From Streptomyces radicis (GTDB lineage: Bacteria > Actinomycetota > Actinomycetes > Streptomycetales > Streptomycetaceae), in the NCBI RefSeq assembly GCF_003626575.1, contig NZ_RBDY01000029.1, positions 19,959-83,958 of the forward strand: DNA of 64,000 nucleotides, given 5' to 3'. A model generated the notes under the pieces. That model was not told the DNA's origin. It did no database searches and was given only the letters and a program-made list of their open reading frames with translations. This document shows positions 1 through 8,842 of the stretch, piece by piece (position 1 is the stretch's first letter; each line of letters opens with the position of its first letter). The position numbers and the translations under genes were made by a program.

Positions 1-2653
1 GGTGGAACGGGGCGCGGTCCTCGCCGCGCCGCATCTCGGCGGCGTGGGCGAAGCGGACCTCGCCGCTGACGATGTCGCCGAAGAGGTACTTGCCGTCGAG
101 CGCCGGGTAGGCGTCGGAGCGGGAGACAAAGCCGCCGACGAGGGAGACACCGGAGTTACGGCCGAGCGAGAGCACGGGGTAGGTGTAGCCGAACCGCTCG
201 TCGTCCGGCGGCAGCGGGTAGACGTGCGAGGGGTCGTCCTTCTTGAAGAGGAAGCCGCCCTCGCGCTCGTTCCAGCCGAAGTCGTCGCCCGGCAGCACCT
301 CGTAGACGGAGTCGATGGACTGCTCGCCGATCATGCCGACGAACATCCGGCCGTCCTCGGGGTCCCAGCTGAAGCGGTGGGGATTGCGCAGGCCGAGGGC
401 GTAGACCTCGCCGATGGCGTCGGGGTCGCCGACGAACGGGTTGTCCCGGGGGATGCCGTACGCGCCGCCAGGACCGTCGGTGCCCGAGGGGTCGATGCGC
501 AGGATCTTGCCCTGGGGCTCACCCGGATCGCCTGGCCTGGTCGAGAAGTTGGGGACCTCGTCGCCGTCGCCCGAGGCGATGTGGAGCAGCCCGTACTCGG
601 GGTCGCCCGGCTCGGCCAGTGGATGGAACCCGATCTGCTGGAGGCCGTGGAGGAAGCGGCTGTAGCCGACCCGCAGCACTTCGCGGTGGGTGCCTGAGAA
701 CGTGTCGGCGCGCGGGTCGTCCGCGATCCACTCGGTGACGACGCCGTGCACGCGGGTGTCGGGCGGCGGGGTGTGGGTCGGGGTCGCGGTGGTGAGGGCG
801 TCGCCCGCCTCGGTGTGGACGGTGTAGAACGTGCCGTTGGTGGCGAACTCGGGGTGGAACGCGACAAAGCCGAGGCCGGTGCCCAGGCTCGGCTGACGCA
901 CGAAGTCGGGGAACCGCGCCGCCGCGTCGAGATAGGTGGTGTGCGCGCCTGTCTCCTCGTCCACCAGGTAGAGCGGGCCGTTGAGGTCGGGGACGGCGAG
1001 GCGGCCCGAGCCCTGGCCGCTGTCACCCGGCACCTCGGAGACATAGTTGACGCGGGCCTGGGTGCCGGTGCCCGTGGTCGGCAGGTCGGCGACCTCTTCG
1101 AGTTGGAGCGTCACGTCGGAGGGCAGGGGCGTCTCGGGGATGGGGGTCTCGATCGGCTGGTCGCCCGTGTCGACCACGTCGCAGTCGGCCGCGTCGCCGC
1201 TGGGGACGCGGAGGTTGGCGCTGTGCTGGTCGACGGCGATGTCGTCGACCAGCAGGCGGCCCGCGCTGTTCGCGCCGTTGAGCGCGAAGAAGCGGTCGAG
1301 CGCGGCGGTCGTGGAATGGCGGAAGGCGAAGTCGATCCGGTCGTCGACCGGGAGGCGCGTGGTGGTGCGGTAGGGGCCGCCGCGGCTGTACATCGTCAGG
1401 CGGTCGGTCGCGTTGTCGGCGACCATCCACACGCACTGCCAGGCGTCGGCGGGCCAGCCGCCGACGGTGCGGAACCGCGCGCCGTCGCGGACGCCGAGGT
1501 CGCCGGTGTTCTGGTTGTTCGCCTGGACGCGCATGTCGGCGAACGCGGCGGGCGCGTCGACGTCGGTCAGGCCGATGGAGGTGTCCAGGAGGCCGCCGCG
1601 GTGGAAGCGGAAGAAGAAGGTCCCGGTGGCGCCATCGGCGATCGGCGGCACCGCGCGGTCGGCCGACTGGCCGTCGCCGGTCATCTCCAACGCCCGGTTG
1701 GGCGCGGGGGGTTCGGTCGGGTCATCCACGACGCGGGCGGCTGATCCGGCGCGCCAGCCGTCCTGTCCGTGGAGCGGGCCCGTGGCGTAGTCCTCGAAGT
1801 CGAGGATCTCGGCGTAGGCGGGGGCGGGGTTCTCGGTGCTGGCCGTCGCGGGCGCCACATGGATGCTGTCCAGGTGGGTGTCGCCGGACGGCGGGTCGTC
1901 GGGGTCGTTGAGCAGCAGGAACGTCTCGAGCGGCGCGTCGCCGCCCGTGCGGAACGCGAACTCGCTCTGTCCGTCCGGGCCTTGGGCGGGCCGGGGCGCG
2001 CCGTCCGGCCCCGCGACATGGACGCGGTAGGTGTCGGCTGCGTTGTCGACGGTGAGCCACAGGCCGTAGCGCTCGCCGTCGGCCACGTCCACGTCGAGGA
2101 GGCGCTCCTCGGCGCCGTCGCGGGCGAGGAGGCCGCGGGCGTCCAGGGTGAGCTGGGGGCCGAAGTCGGCCAGGTCGAGCGGGTCGCCCGTGGTGTCGGC
2201 GCCGAGCCCGGGCGATGTGTCGGCGCTCAGCCCGATGTTGAGCGCGGTGGCCGCCCGGTCCTCGGTGACCAGCTCCCAGAAGACCGTGCCGGTGGCGTCC
2301 GCGGGGACGGCGAGGTCGTCGAGCACGGCGTACGCGTTCCCCCGGTACTGGACCGGGACGTCGCGCTCGGACAGGAAGATGGTCAGCGCCTTGCCCGAGA
2401 GCGACGCGGGGGCCTCGTCGGAGACCACCGCGCCGTCGGGGGCGCCCGGGGTGTTGACGAACCAGGGGCCCTGCGTGCGCAGGCTCCCGTTGGCGTAGTC
2501 GTCGAAGAGCGCGAGGGGCGTGAACCCCGCCGCGGCCCGGGCCTCGTCGTGATCGTGGGACCCGGCCGCCGCGGGGAGCGCGCCGAGCAGGGTGGCCACC
2601 AGGGCGGCGGCCGTCGCCATGGGGGTGAGGCGTCTCCTTCTTCCGCTGAGCAT
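1..2653 (-). CDS. Secreted PQQ-type sugar dehydrogenase-like protein, C-terminus beyond window
   Basis: About 884 residues are visible and the 3' end lies outside the left edge. The ATG at 2653 is preferred over one two codons upstream because GAGAGG sits 7 nt before it. The N-terminus is basic (LSGRRRRL) followed by a hydrophobic AAALVATLLGALPAAA stretch, a Sec signal peptide. Next come two similar beta-rich modules, each opening with a [ALFDDYANG / ILDFEDYATG]-like motif and resembling concanavalin/LamG-type carbohydrate-associated domains. The last ~370 visible residues match the glucose/sorbosone dehydrogenase beta-propeller family (GLGFVAFHPEF, GKILRIDPSG, GLRNPHRFSWDP, GDDFGWNE). The family oxidises sugars or polyols outside the cytoplasm with bound PQQ. 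It lies 81 nt downstream of the ABC importer genes in the same direction, so it may process the sugar-like substrate of that operon. Exact substrate unknown. Confidence 0.8.
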   Translation of the reverse strand, partial: MLSGRRRRLTPMATAAALVATLLGALPAAAGSHDHDEARAAAGFTPLALFDDYANGSLRTQGPWFVNTPGAPDGAVVSDEAPASLSGKALTIFLSERDVPVQYRGNAYAVLDDLAVPADATGTVFWELVTEDRAATALNIGLSADTSPGLGADTTGDPLDLADFGPQLTLDARGLLARDGAEERLLDVDVADGERYGLWLTVDNAADTYRVHVAGPDGAPRPAQGPDGQSEFAFRTGGDAPLETFLLLNDPDDPPSGDTHLDSIHVAPATASTENPAPAYAEILDFEDYATGPLHGQDGWRAGSAARVVDDPTEPPAPNRALEMTGDGQSADRAVPPIADGATGTFFFRFHRGGLLDTSIGLTDVDAPAAFADMRVQANNQNTGDLGVRDGARFRTVGGWPADAWQCVWMVADNATDRLTMYSRGGPYRTTTRLPVDDRIDFAFRHSTTAALDRFFALNGANSAGRLLVDDIAVDQHSANLRVPSGDAADCDVVDTGDQPIETPIPETPLPSDVTLQLEEVADLPTTGTGTQARVNYVSEVPGDSGQGSGRLAVPDLNGPLYLVDEETGAHTTYLDAAARFPDFVRQPSLGTGLGFVAFHPEFATNGTFYTVHTEAGDALTTATPTHTPPPDTRVHGVVTEWIADDPRADTFSGTHREVLRVGYSRFLHGLQQIGFHPLAEPGDPEYGLLHIASGDGDEVPNFSTRPGDPGEPQGKILRIDPSGTDGPGGAYGIPRDNPFVGDPDAIGEVYALGLRNPHRFSWDPEDGRMFVGMIGEQSIDSVYEVLPGDDFGWNEREGGFLFKKDDPSHVYPLPPDDERFGYTYPVLSLGRNSGVSLVGGFVSRSDAYPALDGKYLFGDIVSGEVRFAHAAEMRRGEDRAPFH

Positions 2654-2734
2654 CCGCATTCCTCTCGACAGCGTTGTCGTGGGTGTGGTGCGTGGCTGTG
2701 GTGCGTGGATGTGGTTCGTGCGCCGCGCCGGGCG

Positions 2735-3514
2735 TCAGCCCTCCACCGGGAGGGACGGCTCGGCCGGTCGGCCGCCGAGGTAGAGCTCGGACAGCTGGGG
2801 GTCGGCGAGGAGCTCCGGCGCGGGCCCGCTGATGTGCACGCGCCCGAGGTCGAGAACGCAGCCGAGGTCGGCCGTCTCCAGGGCGCGGCGGGCGTTCTGC
2901 TCGACGAGCAGCACCGCGGTGCCCGCGTCGCGCATGCGTGTCACCTGCTCGAAGACGGTCGCGGTGGTCTTCGGGTCGAGGCCCATGGACGGCTCGTCGA
3001 GGAGCACCACCTTGGGGTCCACCATGAGCGAGCGGGCGAACTCCACCTGCTTCTGCTGCCCGCCCGACAGCAGCCCGGCAAGCTGCTTCCAGCGCTCGCC
3101 CACGATCGGGAAGAGGTCGCGCACGAACGCCACCCGCTCGGCGACGCGCGCCTTGTCCCGCAGGGTGTAGGCGCCGAGCAGGACGTTCTCCTCGACGGTC
3201 ATCTCGCGGAAGACGCTGTGGCCTTGCAGCACATGGGCGAGCCCGGAGGCCAGCATCGCCTGCGGGCCACGGCCCGTGACGTCGTCGCCGTCGACGAGGA
3301 CACGGCCCGAACGCGGCTTCAGCAGGCCGCTCGCGACCTTGAGGACGGTGGACTTGCCCGCGCCGTTGGGCCCGACCAGGCACACCACCGTGCCGGGCGG
3401 CACCTCGATGGTCAGGCCGCGCAGCACCATCGCGGCGCGGCCGTAACCGGCCTGCACGTCGTCGAGGACGAGGAGCGGCGCGGGGCCGCCTGCGGGGGTC
3501 GGCTCAGACGCCAA
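2735..3514 (-). CDS. livF: Branched-chain-type ABC importer ATPase (LivF family)
   Basis: A 259-residue cytoplasmic ATPase of the hydrophobic amino acid transporter (HAAT) family. Walker A is GPNGAGKST, the signature is LLSGGQQKQVEFARSL, Walker B is VVLLDEPSMGLDP, and the switch histidine of many ABC proteins is replaced by Q in LLVEQN, as is normal for LivF. It overlaps the LivG-type gene by 11 nt and ends the importer set, so it is translationally coupled. The family takes up branched-chain amino acids, urea, amides or aromatic acids; the substrate here cannot be read from the ATPase. The ATG at 3514 gives a short proline-rich N-terminal extension before the first strand (LLVLDDVQAGYG). Confidence 0.9.
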   Translation of the reverse strand: MASEPTPAGGPAPLLVLDDVQAGYGRAAMVLRGLTIEVPPGTVVCLVGPNGAGKSTVLKVASGLLKPRSGRVLVDGDDVTGRGPQAMLASGLAHVLQGHSVFREMTVEENVLLGAYTLRDKARVAERVAFVRDLFPIVGERWKQLAGLLSGGQQKQVEFARSLMVDPKVVLLDEPSMGLDPKTTATVFEQVTRMRDAGTAVLLVEQNARRALETADLGCVLDLGRVHISGPAPELLADPQLSELYLGGRPAEPSLPVEG

Positions 3515-4244
3515 GGTAGGCCTCCAGGACTCGGGGGTCCTCGCGCACGACCGCGGGTGGCCCCTCGGCGATGGGGCGGCCGCGGTCGAAGACGACGACG
3601 TGGTGGGACAGGCTCATGACCAGGTCCATGTTGTGCTCGACGACGAGGAACGTCCTTCCCTCGGCGTTGAGTTCGCGGATCAACGTGCCGATGCGGCCGA
3701 TGAGCGCGGGGTTCACGCCGCCCGCGGGCTCGTCCAGCATGATGGTCTCGGGGTCGCCCATGAGGACGCCCGCGAGCTCGAGGAGCTTCTGCTGGCCGTA
3801 GGAGAGGTTGCCCGCCTCGACGTTCTCCAGGTGGTCGATGCCGACGCGGACCAGCAGCCCGCGCGCCTTGGCGATGTCTTCGGCCTGGCGGGCGCCGACG
3901 AGCAGCTCGCGCAGCCGGGTGCGGCGCACCGCGACCAGCATGTTCTCCAGGACGGTCATGCGCGGGAAGACGCGGCACAGCTGGAAGCTGCGGCCGATCC
4001 CGGCGCGGGCGATCCGGTGCGGTGGCCTGCCGGTGAGGTCGCGCCCGCGGTAGGTGACCGTTCCCGAGTCGGGTCTGATCATTCCGGTGACGCAGTTGAA
4101 GAACGTGGTCTTGCCCGAGCCGTTGGGGCCGATCAGCGCGTTGATGCGGCCCTGGTGGAACGTCACCGTGGCGCCGTCGACCGCGCGCACGCCGCCGAAC
4201 GACTTGGTGAGGCCCTCGGTCGCCAGGCCATCGGGGTCACTCAT
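3504..4244 (-). CDS. livG: Branched-chain-type ABC importer ATPase (LivG family)
   Basis: A 246-residue ATPase that pairs with the LivF-type subunit. Walker A is GPNGSGKTT, the signature region is LSYGQQKLLELA, Walker B is TIMLDEPAGGVNP, and the switch region has VVEHNMD. The C-terminal PAVVREDPRVLEAYLGV segment is the typical LivG tail ending in YLG. It overlaps the permease gene upstream by 8 nt and LivF by 11 nt, so all importer subunits are probably made from one message in fixed ratio. Confidence 0.9.
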   Translation of the reverse strand: MSDPDGLATEGLTKSFGGVRAVDGATVTFHQGRINALIGPNGSGKTTFFNCVTGMIRPDSGTVTYRGRDLTGRPPHRIARAGIGRSFQLCRVFPRMTVLENMLVAVRRTRLRELLVGARQAEDIAKARGLLVRVGIDHLENVEAGNLSYGQQKLLELAGVLMGDPETIMLDEPAGGVNPALIGRIGTLIRELNAEGRTFLVVEHNMDLVMSLSHHVVVFDRGRPIAEGPPAVVREDPRVLEAYLGV

Positions 4245-5367
4245 CGGCCGCCCTCCGTGCCTCGTTCTCGTTGCGTTCGAGCAGCTCGGCGGCGGTCATC
4301 TCGCGGATGGACGAGTCCTGCGGGCCGAAGCGCTTCACGAGGTCGGTGGCCGCGGGGATGATCCCGTTGGGCGTGAACAGCACGACCACGCCGAGCAGCA
4401 CGGCCGTGGCGACCAGGTGGAGCTGGGTGTCGCCGTACTCCAGCTTGAAGTACTCGAGCGCGCCGCCGACGATCAGCGCGCCGAGCAGCGGCCCGTAGAG
4501 GTGCCGCACGCCGCCAAGCAGCGCCATCAGCACCATGTACGCGCCCAGCAGGATGGAGAACTGGAAGATCGGGTCGAGATCCCCGAACCACAGCGCGTAC
4601 ATGCCGCCCGAGAGCCCGGTGAAGAGCGCGGAGACCAGATACGCGACCAGCTTGTAGTCGCGCGTCGGCACGCCCAGCGCCTGCGCCTTGTCCTCGTCCT
4701 CGCGCACGGCCTTGAGCCCGGCGCCGAAGCGCGAGCGGTCGATGACCCACCACACGAGCAGCATGACCGCGAGCAGCGCGACGAACAGGTAGAAGAACAC
4801 CCGGTGGTGCTCGGGCCGCAGCAGGTCGGGGAAGGGGCGTGGCACGACAAGGCCGTTGGAGCCGCCCGTGAAGTCCTTCCACGCCTGCGAGACCAGCAGC
4901 AGGATCAGCACGAACGCGATCGAGACGATGACGAACGACGCCCCGCGCACGCGCAGCGCCGCGATGCCGACCGGGATGGTGATCAGGACGACGACGGCGC
5001 CCGCGCCCAGCCAGGCGACGAACGGCGGCCACGACAGGTCGCGGATGAGCAGCCCCGTGGCGTAGGCGCCGAGGCCGAAGAACGCCGCGTGCCCGAGGGA
5101 GATGTAGCCGGTGAAGCCGCCCATGAAGTTCCAGGCGGTGGCGGTGCAGGCGTAGGAGGCGACGACGACGCCCGCGGAGAGGATGTAGGGGTTGGGCGCC
5201 ATGTTCGGGAAGGACAGGATCAGCACGGCGCCCGCCACGAACGCGACGAGCTTGACCGCCCGCGCCACGGTGAGCGCCTGGCGCGTTCCCTTCACGTCGC
5301 GCGGCCCCGGCGCCGCGGTCCTCGTCGGGGAGGGCGGGGGCCGTTCGGTGTCAGAAGCGTTGGGCAA
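4237..5367 (-). CDS. livM: Branched-chain-type ABC permease (LivM family)
   Basis: A 376-residue integral membrane protein with about eight to ten hydrophobic segments. LivM landmarks are GYISLGHAAFFGLGAYATG in the first half and the EAA-like cytoplasmic loop GAGLKAVREDEDKAQALGVPTRDYKL. The C-terminus is charged (RNENEARRAADE). It pairs with the LivH-type permease, whose gene it overlaps by 17 nt. Two independent reading frames cannot both be optimal through that overlap, but each protein matches its family across it. Confidence 0.9.
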   Translation of the reverse strand: MPNASDTERPPPSPTRTAAPGPRDVKGTRQALTVARAVKLVAFVAGAVLILSFPNMAPNPYILSAGVVVASYACTATAWNFMGGFTGYISLGHAAFFGLGAYATGLLIRDLSWPPFVAWLGAGAVVVLITIPVGIAALRVRGASFVIVSIAFVLILLLVSQAWKDFTGGSNGLVVPRPFPDLLRPEHHRVFFYLFVALLAVMLLVWWVIDRSRFGAGLKAVREDEDKAQALGVPTRDYKLVAYLVSALFTGLSGGMYALWFGDLDPIFQFSILLGAYMVLMALLGGVRHLYGPLLGALIVGGALEYFKLEYGDTQLHLVATAVLLGVVVLFTPNGIIPAATDLVKRFGPQDSSIREMTAAELLERNENEARRAADE

Positions 5368-6235
5368 GGCGACCTCCGAAGAATCCCTGCGGGCGCAGCA
5401 TCAGCGTCGCGAAGAGGGCGACGTAGAACAGGGTCTGCGCCCATGTGGTGCCAAGCTCGACCTGGAGGAGGCTCTGCCCGATGCCCAGGACCATCGCGGC
5501 GATGGCCGTGCCGGGGATGGAGCCGAGGCCGCCGACGACGATGATCGCCATCAGCGGGCCGACCCAGTGCCAGTGCAGCGACGGGTAGATGGTGGCGTCG
5601 AGCGCGAGGGCCGTGCCGCCGACCGCGGCGGTGGCGAGGCCCAGGCCGAAGCCGAGCGCGGCGACCCGGTCGGTGCGGATGCCGACGAGCTGGGCGGCCT
5701 CGCGGTGCTGGATGGTGGCGCGCAGCGCCTGCCCGAACCTGCTCTTCTTCAGCAGCACGTACAGGGCGCCGAGCGAGGCGGCGGCGAGGACGAACGCCAC
5801 CAGCTTGACGACGGCGATGTTCGCGCCGAAGAACTCGATGTTCGAGCCGGAGTAGGGCAGTTGGACGCGCCGCTGGGTGCCGCTCCAGACGAAGCCGATC
5901 ATGCCCTCGATGAACAGGGCGATGGCGAACGTCAGCAGCACCGACATCATCGTGAGGGTGGCCGGGCGCAGCCGGGTGATCAGCAGCCGTTGCATGCCGA
6001 CGCCGACGAGGAAGAACAGCGGCACGGTGACGACGAGCGAGAGCAGCGGGTCGAGGCCCGTGCGCTCGTTGAACCACCAGGCCAGATAGGCGGCCAGGAT
6101 GAGGAACGCCGAGTGCGCGATCATCACGACGCGCATCACGCCGAAGTAGAGGGTCAGCCCCGCGGCGAGGAGGGCGTAGAGCCCGCCGAGGAGCACGCCG
6201 AGCACGAGGCTCTGGAAGAGGAGCGATCCGGACAC
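5351..6235 (-). CDS. livH: Branched-chain-type ABC permease (LivH family)
   Basis: A 294-residue membrane protein with about eight hydrophobic segments. The family marker GLYALLAAGLTLYFGVMRVVMIAHSAF lies at residues ~17-43, and the EAA-like loop ALRATIQHREAAQLVGIRTDRV near the middle docks the ATPase. The C-terminal MLRPQGFFGGRLAQRF is the usual LivH ending. It starts 7 nt after the solute-binding gene stops, so it belongs to the same operon. With LivM it forms the translocation pore. Confidence 0.9.
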   Translation of the reverse strand: MSGSLLFQSLVLGVLLGGLYALLAAGLTLYFGVMRVVMIAHSAFLILAAYLAWWFNERTGLDPLLSLVVTVPLFFLVGVGMQRLLITRLRPATLTMMSVLLTFAIALFIEGMIGFVWSGTQRRVQLPYSGSNIEFFGANIAVVKLVAFVLAAASLGALYVLLKKSRFGQALRATIQHREAAQLVGIRTDRVAALGFGLGLATAAVGGTALALDATIYPSLHWHWVGPLMAIIVVGGLGSIPGTAIAAMVLGIGQSLLQVELGTTWAQTLFYVALFATLMLRPQGFFGGRLAQRF

Positions 6236-6242
6236 GGGCCAC

Positions 6243-7463
6243 TCACCACGTCGGCTTGGGGAAGAGGAAGTCGGCCTCGGCGGCGTCGGCGGGGAGCACG
6301 ATCCTGATGTCGCCCTCGACGTACTGCTGGATCATGTGCGCGCTCTGCGGGCGGCCCGCGTCGTCCCAGGACAGCGGCCCGACGACGGTCTCCACCTCGT
6401 TCTCCCGCAGCCAGTCGATCAACTGCTGCTGGCAGTCGCCCTGTTCGGCGCAGCCCACGGCCTCGACCGCGGCGGCCACCACCTGGCCCGTAGTGAAGGC
6501 GTTGGCCTCGTCCTCGGCGGGTGGGTTGCCATGGGTCTCGGTGTAGTGCTCGACGAACTCGACGTTGGAGGGCCAGGGCGCCTCGGGCGTGTAGCCGGTG
6601 GGGGCGAGGATGCCCTCGGTCTGCTCGCCGATGGCCGAGGAGAACTCGGGGTTGGTGGGCGCGGTGGAGAACGCCGCCAACCGCGGCTGGTAGTCGAGCT
6701 GTTGGAGCGCCACGATGAGATTGACGGCGTCCTGGTACTGGGTGCCGCCGATGACGACGTCGGCGCCCGAGTCGCTGATCTTGGCGGCGATGGAGGAGAA
6801 GTCGGTGGTGTTGGGCGGGTAGACCTCGTCGACCAGGACGTCGAGGCCCGCGTCGGCGAGCTTGTCGCGCAGGCCGTAGGCGGTGCCCTGGGCGAACGGG
6901 TCGTCCATCGCGGCGACGGCGACCGTCTGCGGGCGCTCGGCCTCGGGCAGCGCGAGGATCTGCTCGGCCAGGTGGTTATAGTGGTCGTTGGCGATGGCAG
7001 GAGCCGCGTAGAACAGATTCTCGAAGCCCTGGTCGAAGACCTCGGCGGCGGCGCCCGCGGGCTCGACGAAGAGCATCCCGTACTCCTCGGCGACGCGGGC
7101 GCTCGGCACGACGAGGCGGGTGGAGAACGGGCCGAAGACGAGGTCGACCTGGTCCTGGGCGATGAGCGCCTCGTAGTCCTGGACCACGCGGTCGGCGCTC
7201 GACTGGTCGTCGAGGATGGTGAGTTCGACCTGGCGGCCGAGGAGGCCGCCGTCGGCGTTGACCATCTCGGCCCACGCCTCGTAGCCGCGCTGGACGCCCT
7301 TGCCCGGCTCGGAGAAGTCGCCGGTCAGGGGCAGGGATATGCCGATGGTGATCGTGTCGTCGGAGCCGCCGCCGCCCGCGTCGGCCGAGCAGGCCGAGAG
7401 GGCGAGGGCCGACGCGGTGAGCGTGGCGGCGAGGCCGAGCGCGGGCCTGTTCCACTGGGTCAT
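6243..7463 (-). CDS. ABC importer solute-binding lipoprotein (LivK/type 1 family)
   Basis: A 406-residue extracytoplasmic binding protein. The ATG at 7463 was chosen over one nine codons upstream because GGAGAG lies 7 nt before it. The signal sequence ends in a lipobox (LALSAC), so the protein should be lipid-anchored. The mature start ITIGISLPLTGDFSEPGKGVQRGYEAW and the first-strand pattern are typical of Peripla_BP_6 proteins, which bind amino acids, amides, urea or aromatic acids. It is the first gene of the importer operon and faces the LacI-family gene across a palindromic operator. LacI control suggests a carbohydrate-linked inducer, which is unusual for this importer class. The ligand is not determined. 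Confidence 0.88.
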   Translation of the reverse strand: MTQWNRPALGLAATLTASALALSACSADAGGGGSDDTITIGISLPLTGDFSEPGKGVQRGYEAWAEMVNADGGLLGRQVELTILDDQSSADRVVQDYEALIAQDQVDLVFGPFSTRLVVPSARVAEEYGMLFVEPAGAAAEVFDQGFENLFYAAPAIANDHYNHLAEQILALPEAERPQTVAVAAMDDPFAQGTAYGLRDKLADAGLDVLVDEVYPPNTTDFSSIAAKISDSGADVVIGGTQYQDAVNLIVALQQLDYQPRLAAFSTAPTNPEFSSAIGEQTEGILAPTGYTPEAPWPSNVEFVEHYTETHGNPPAEDEANAFTTGQVVAAAVEAVGCAEQGDCQQQLIDWLRENEVETVVGPLSWDDAGRPQSAHMIQQYVEGDIRIVLPADAAEADFLFPKPTW

Positions 7464-7533
7464 GAGGTGACTCTCCATGCTTCGTCGCACGAGTGGACCT
7501 CAACTGACGGGCTGGCTGGCGCCCCCGTTGAGT

Positions 7534-7553
7534 AAGCGCTTTCGCAAGCGCTT
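7534..7553. promoter_or_regulatory. Double palindromic operator for the LacI-family regulator
   Basis: Two copies of the 8-bp palindrome AAGCGCTT (7534-7541 and 7546-7553) lie 12 bp apart. The second is part of the longer perfect palindrome GCAAGCGCTTGC (7544-7555). LacI-family operators characteristically have a central CG between inverted arms. The site sits between the divergent importer operon and the LacI-type gene, so one repressor could control both directions. The site is seen directly; regulator binding is inferred. Confidence 0.65.
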
Positions 7554-7615
7554 GCGGTACCGTAACGGCGGCTCGATGGTGTGGCAATGGTCCTGACACG
7601 AGACGGTGGTTCCCG

Positions 7616-8680
7616 ATGGTCCGAGGCGCGCGTGGGGAGGGGGCCGCGGGGTCGGGAAGGGCGCTGCGGCTGATCGATGTGGCCGAAAGGGCCGGGGTCT
7701 CCCTCGCGACGGCGTCGCGCTCGCTGCGCGGCCGGGAGGGCGTCTCCGACCGGGTGGCCCTCCATGTCCGCGCCGTCGCGGCCGAGATGGGCTATGTGGC
7801 GAACCCCCACGCGAGCACCCTGGCGGGCGGCGTGACGCGGGTGGCGGGGCTCATCGTCTACGAGATCGGCGACCCGTACTTCTCCGAGATCGCCAGCGGC
7901 GCGCTGCGCGTCGCGGGGGAGCACGGCTGGTCGGTGCAGATCAGCCACACCGCGCGCGAGCCGCACGCGGAGCTGGCGCAGATCAGGCTGCTGCGCGCGC
8001 ACCGCGTGGGCGCGATCGTGATGGCGGGCTCGGGCTATGTGGACCGCGGTGAGTCCGAACGCGCCAACCGCGAGCTGCTCGACTACCAGGGCTCGGGCGG
8101 GCGCGTCGCCGTGATCGGCCGCCACCATCTGCGCTGCGACGCGGTCCTGCCGGACAACCGGGCGGCAGGGGAGACCATCGCGGGCCACCTGCTCGCGCTG
8201 GGGCACCGGGCGATCGCCGTGGCGGCGGGTCCCGCGCACCTCACCACGGTCGAGGACCGGCTGCTGGGGATCCGGCGGGCGCTCGCGGCGCACGGCGTGG
8301 ACCCCGCCGACGTGCCGGTCGTGCCGGGCGCGTTCACCCGCGAGGGCGGGCGGGCCGGCACGGAGCGCATCCTGAGCGAGCACCCCGGCACCACCGCGAT
8401 CGTGGCGCTCAACGACGCGATGGCGACCGGCGTGCTCTCCGTCCTGCGGGAGCGGGGCATCCCCGTGCCGGGGCGGGTCTCGGTGGTGGGCTTCGACGAC
8501 ATCCAGGTGGCGCAGGACCTCTCCCCCGCGCTCACCACGGTGGCCCTGCCGATGGCCGACATGGGGGCGGCGGCGCTCGAGATGGTCCTGCGCCCCCACT
8601 CGGCCCGCCCGCGCCGCAAGGCGACGGGCCACCGCCTCAGGGTCCGCGACTCGACGGCCCCCGCCCCGACGGCCACCTGA
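7616..8680 (+). CDS. LacI-family transcriptional regulator
   Basis: A 354-residue repressor. The N-terminal helix-turn-helix is LIDVAERAGVSLATASRSLRG (residues ~19-39), followed by the hinge-region pattern VSDRVALHVRAVAAEMGYVANPHA. The rest is a periplasmic-binding-protein-like sensor domain, with GFDDIQVAQDLSPALTTV near the C-terminus, the usual LacI/GalR segment. It is divergent from the HAAT importer operon and the double AAGCGCTT palindrome lies between them, so local autoregulation and importer control are likely. The inducer is unknown; sugars or sugar derivatives are the usual ligands. Confidence 0.9.
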   Translation: MVRGARGEGAAGSGRALRLIDVAERAGVSLATASRSLRGREGVSDRVALHVRAVAAEMGYVANPHASTLAGGVTRVAGLIVYEIGDPYFSEIASGALRVAGEHGWSVQISHTAREPHAELAQIRLLRAHRVGAIVMAGSGYVDRGESERANRELLDYQGSGGRVAVIGRHHLRCDAVLPDNRAAGETIAGHLLALGHRAIAVAAGPAHLTTVEDRLLGIRRALAAHGVDPADVPVVPGAFTREGGRAGTERILSEHPGTTAIVALNDAMATGVLSVLRERGIPVPGRVSVVGFDDIQVAQDLSPALTTVALPMADMGAAALEMVLRPHSARPRRKATGHRLRVRDSTAPAPTAT

Positions 8681-8816
8681 TGACGGGCGGCGCCCCTCGC
8701 CCGCCGCCACGCCCCTGACCGACACGCCTCTGACCTGCGGCGTTACGGTGCTGATCGGCATTGACAACGGTCACCAGTGCAGCCTTTGACGGGAGCGCCG
8801 CACGGGCCTCACCATG

Positions 8817-8842
8817 CATATATGAAGAGGCATTCAGATGAG
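8817..8842. promoter_or_regulatory. SmtB/CadC-like operator overlapping the regulator start codon
   Basis: The sequence contains TGAA-N6-TTCA (8823-8836) inside a longer imperfect inverted repeat, CATATATGAA then TTCAGATGAG. This is the core of ArsR/SmtB metal-sensor operators. It spans the ATG of the ArsR-type gene itself, which would fit a leaderless or very short leader and direct promoter occlusion. TTGACA occurs at 8761-8766 but no convincing -10 box is spaced from it. Confidence 0.5.

Noticed and set aside
1722..3383. Long open frame (553 codons) on the minus strand across the LivF gene and the dehydrogenase gene
   Set aside because: Arg/Pro/Gly-rich shadow of two well-supported genes in other frames; no family features.
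1769..3619. 616-codon plus-strand frame opposite the importer genes
   Set aside because: Antisense artefact of high GC; low-complexity Arg/Gly/Glu composition and no conserved motifs.
7460..8767. 435-codon minus-strand frame opposite the LacI gene
   Set aside because: Mirror frame of the LacI-family gene, which has clear helix-turn-helix and sensor motifs.
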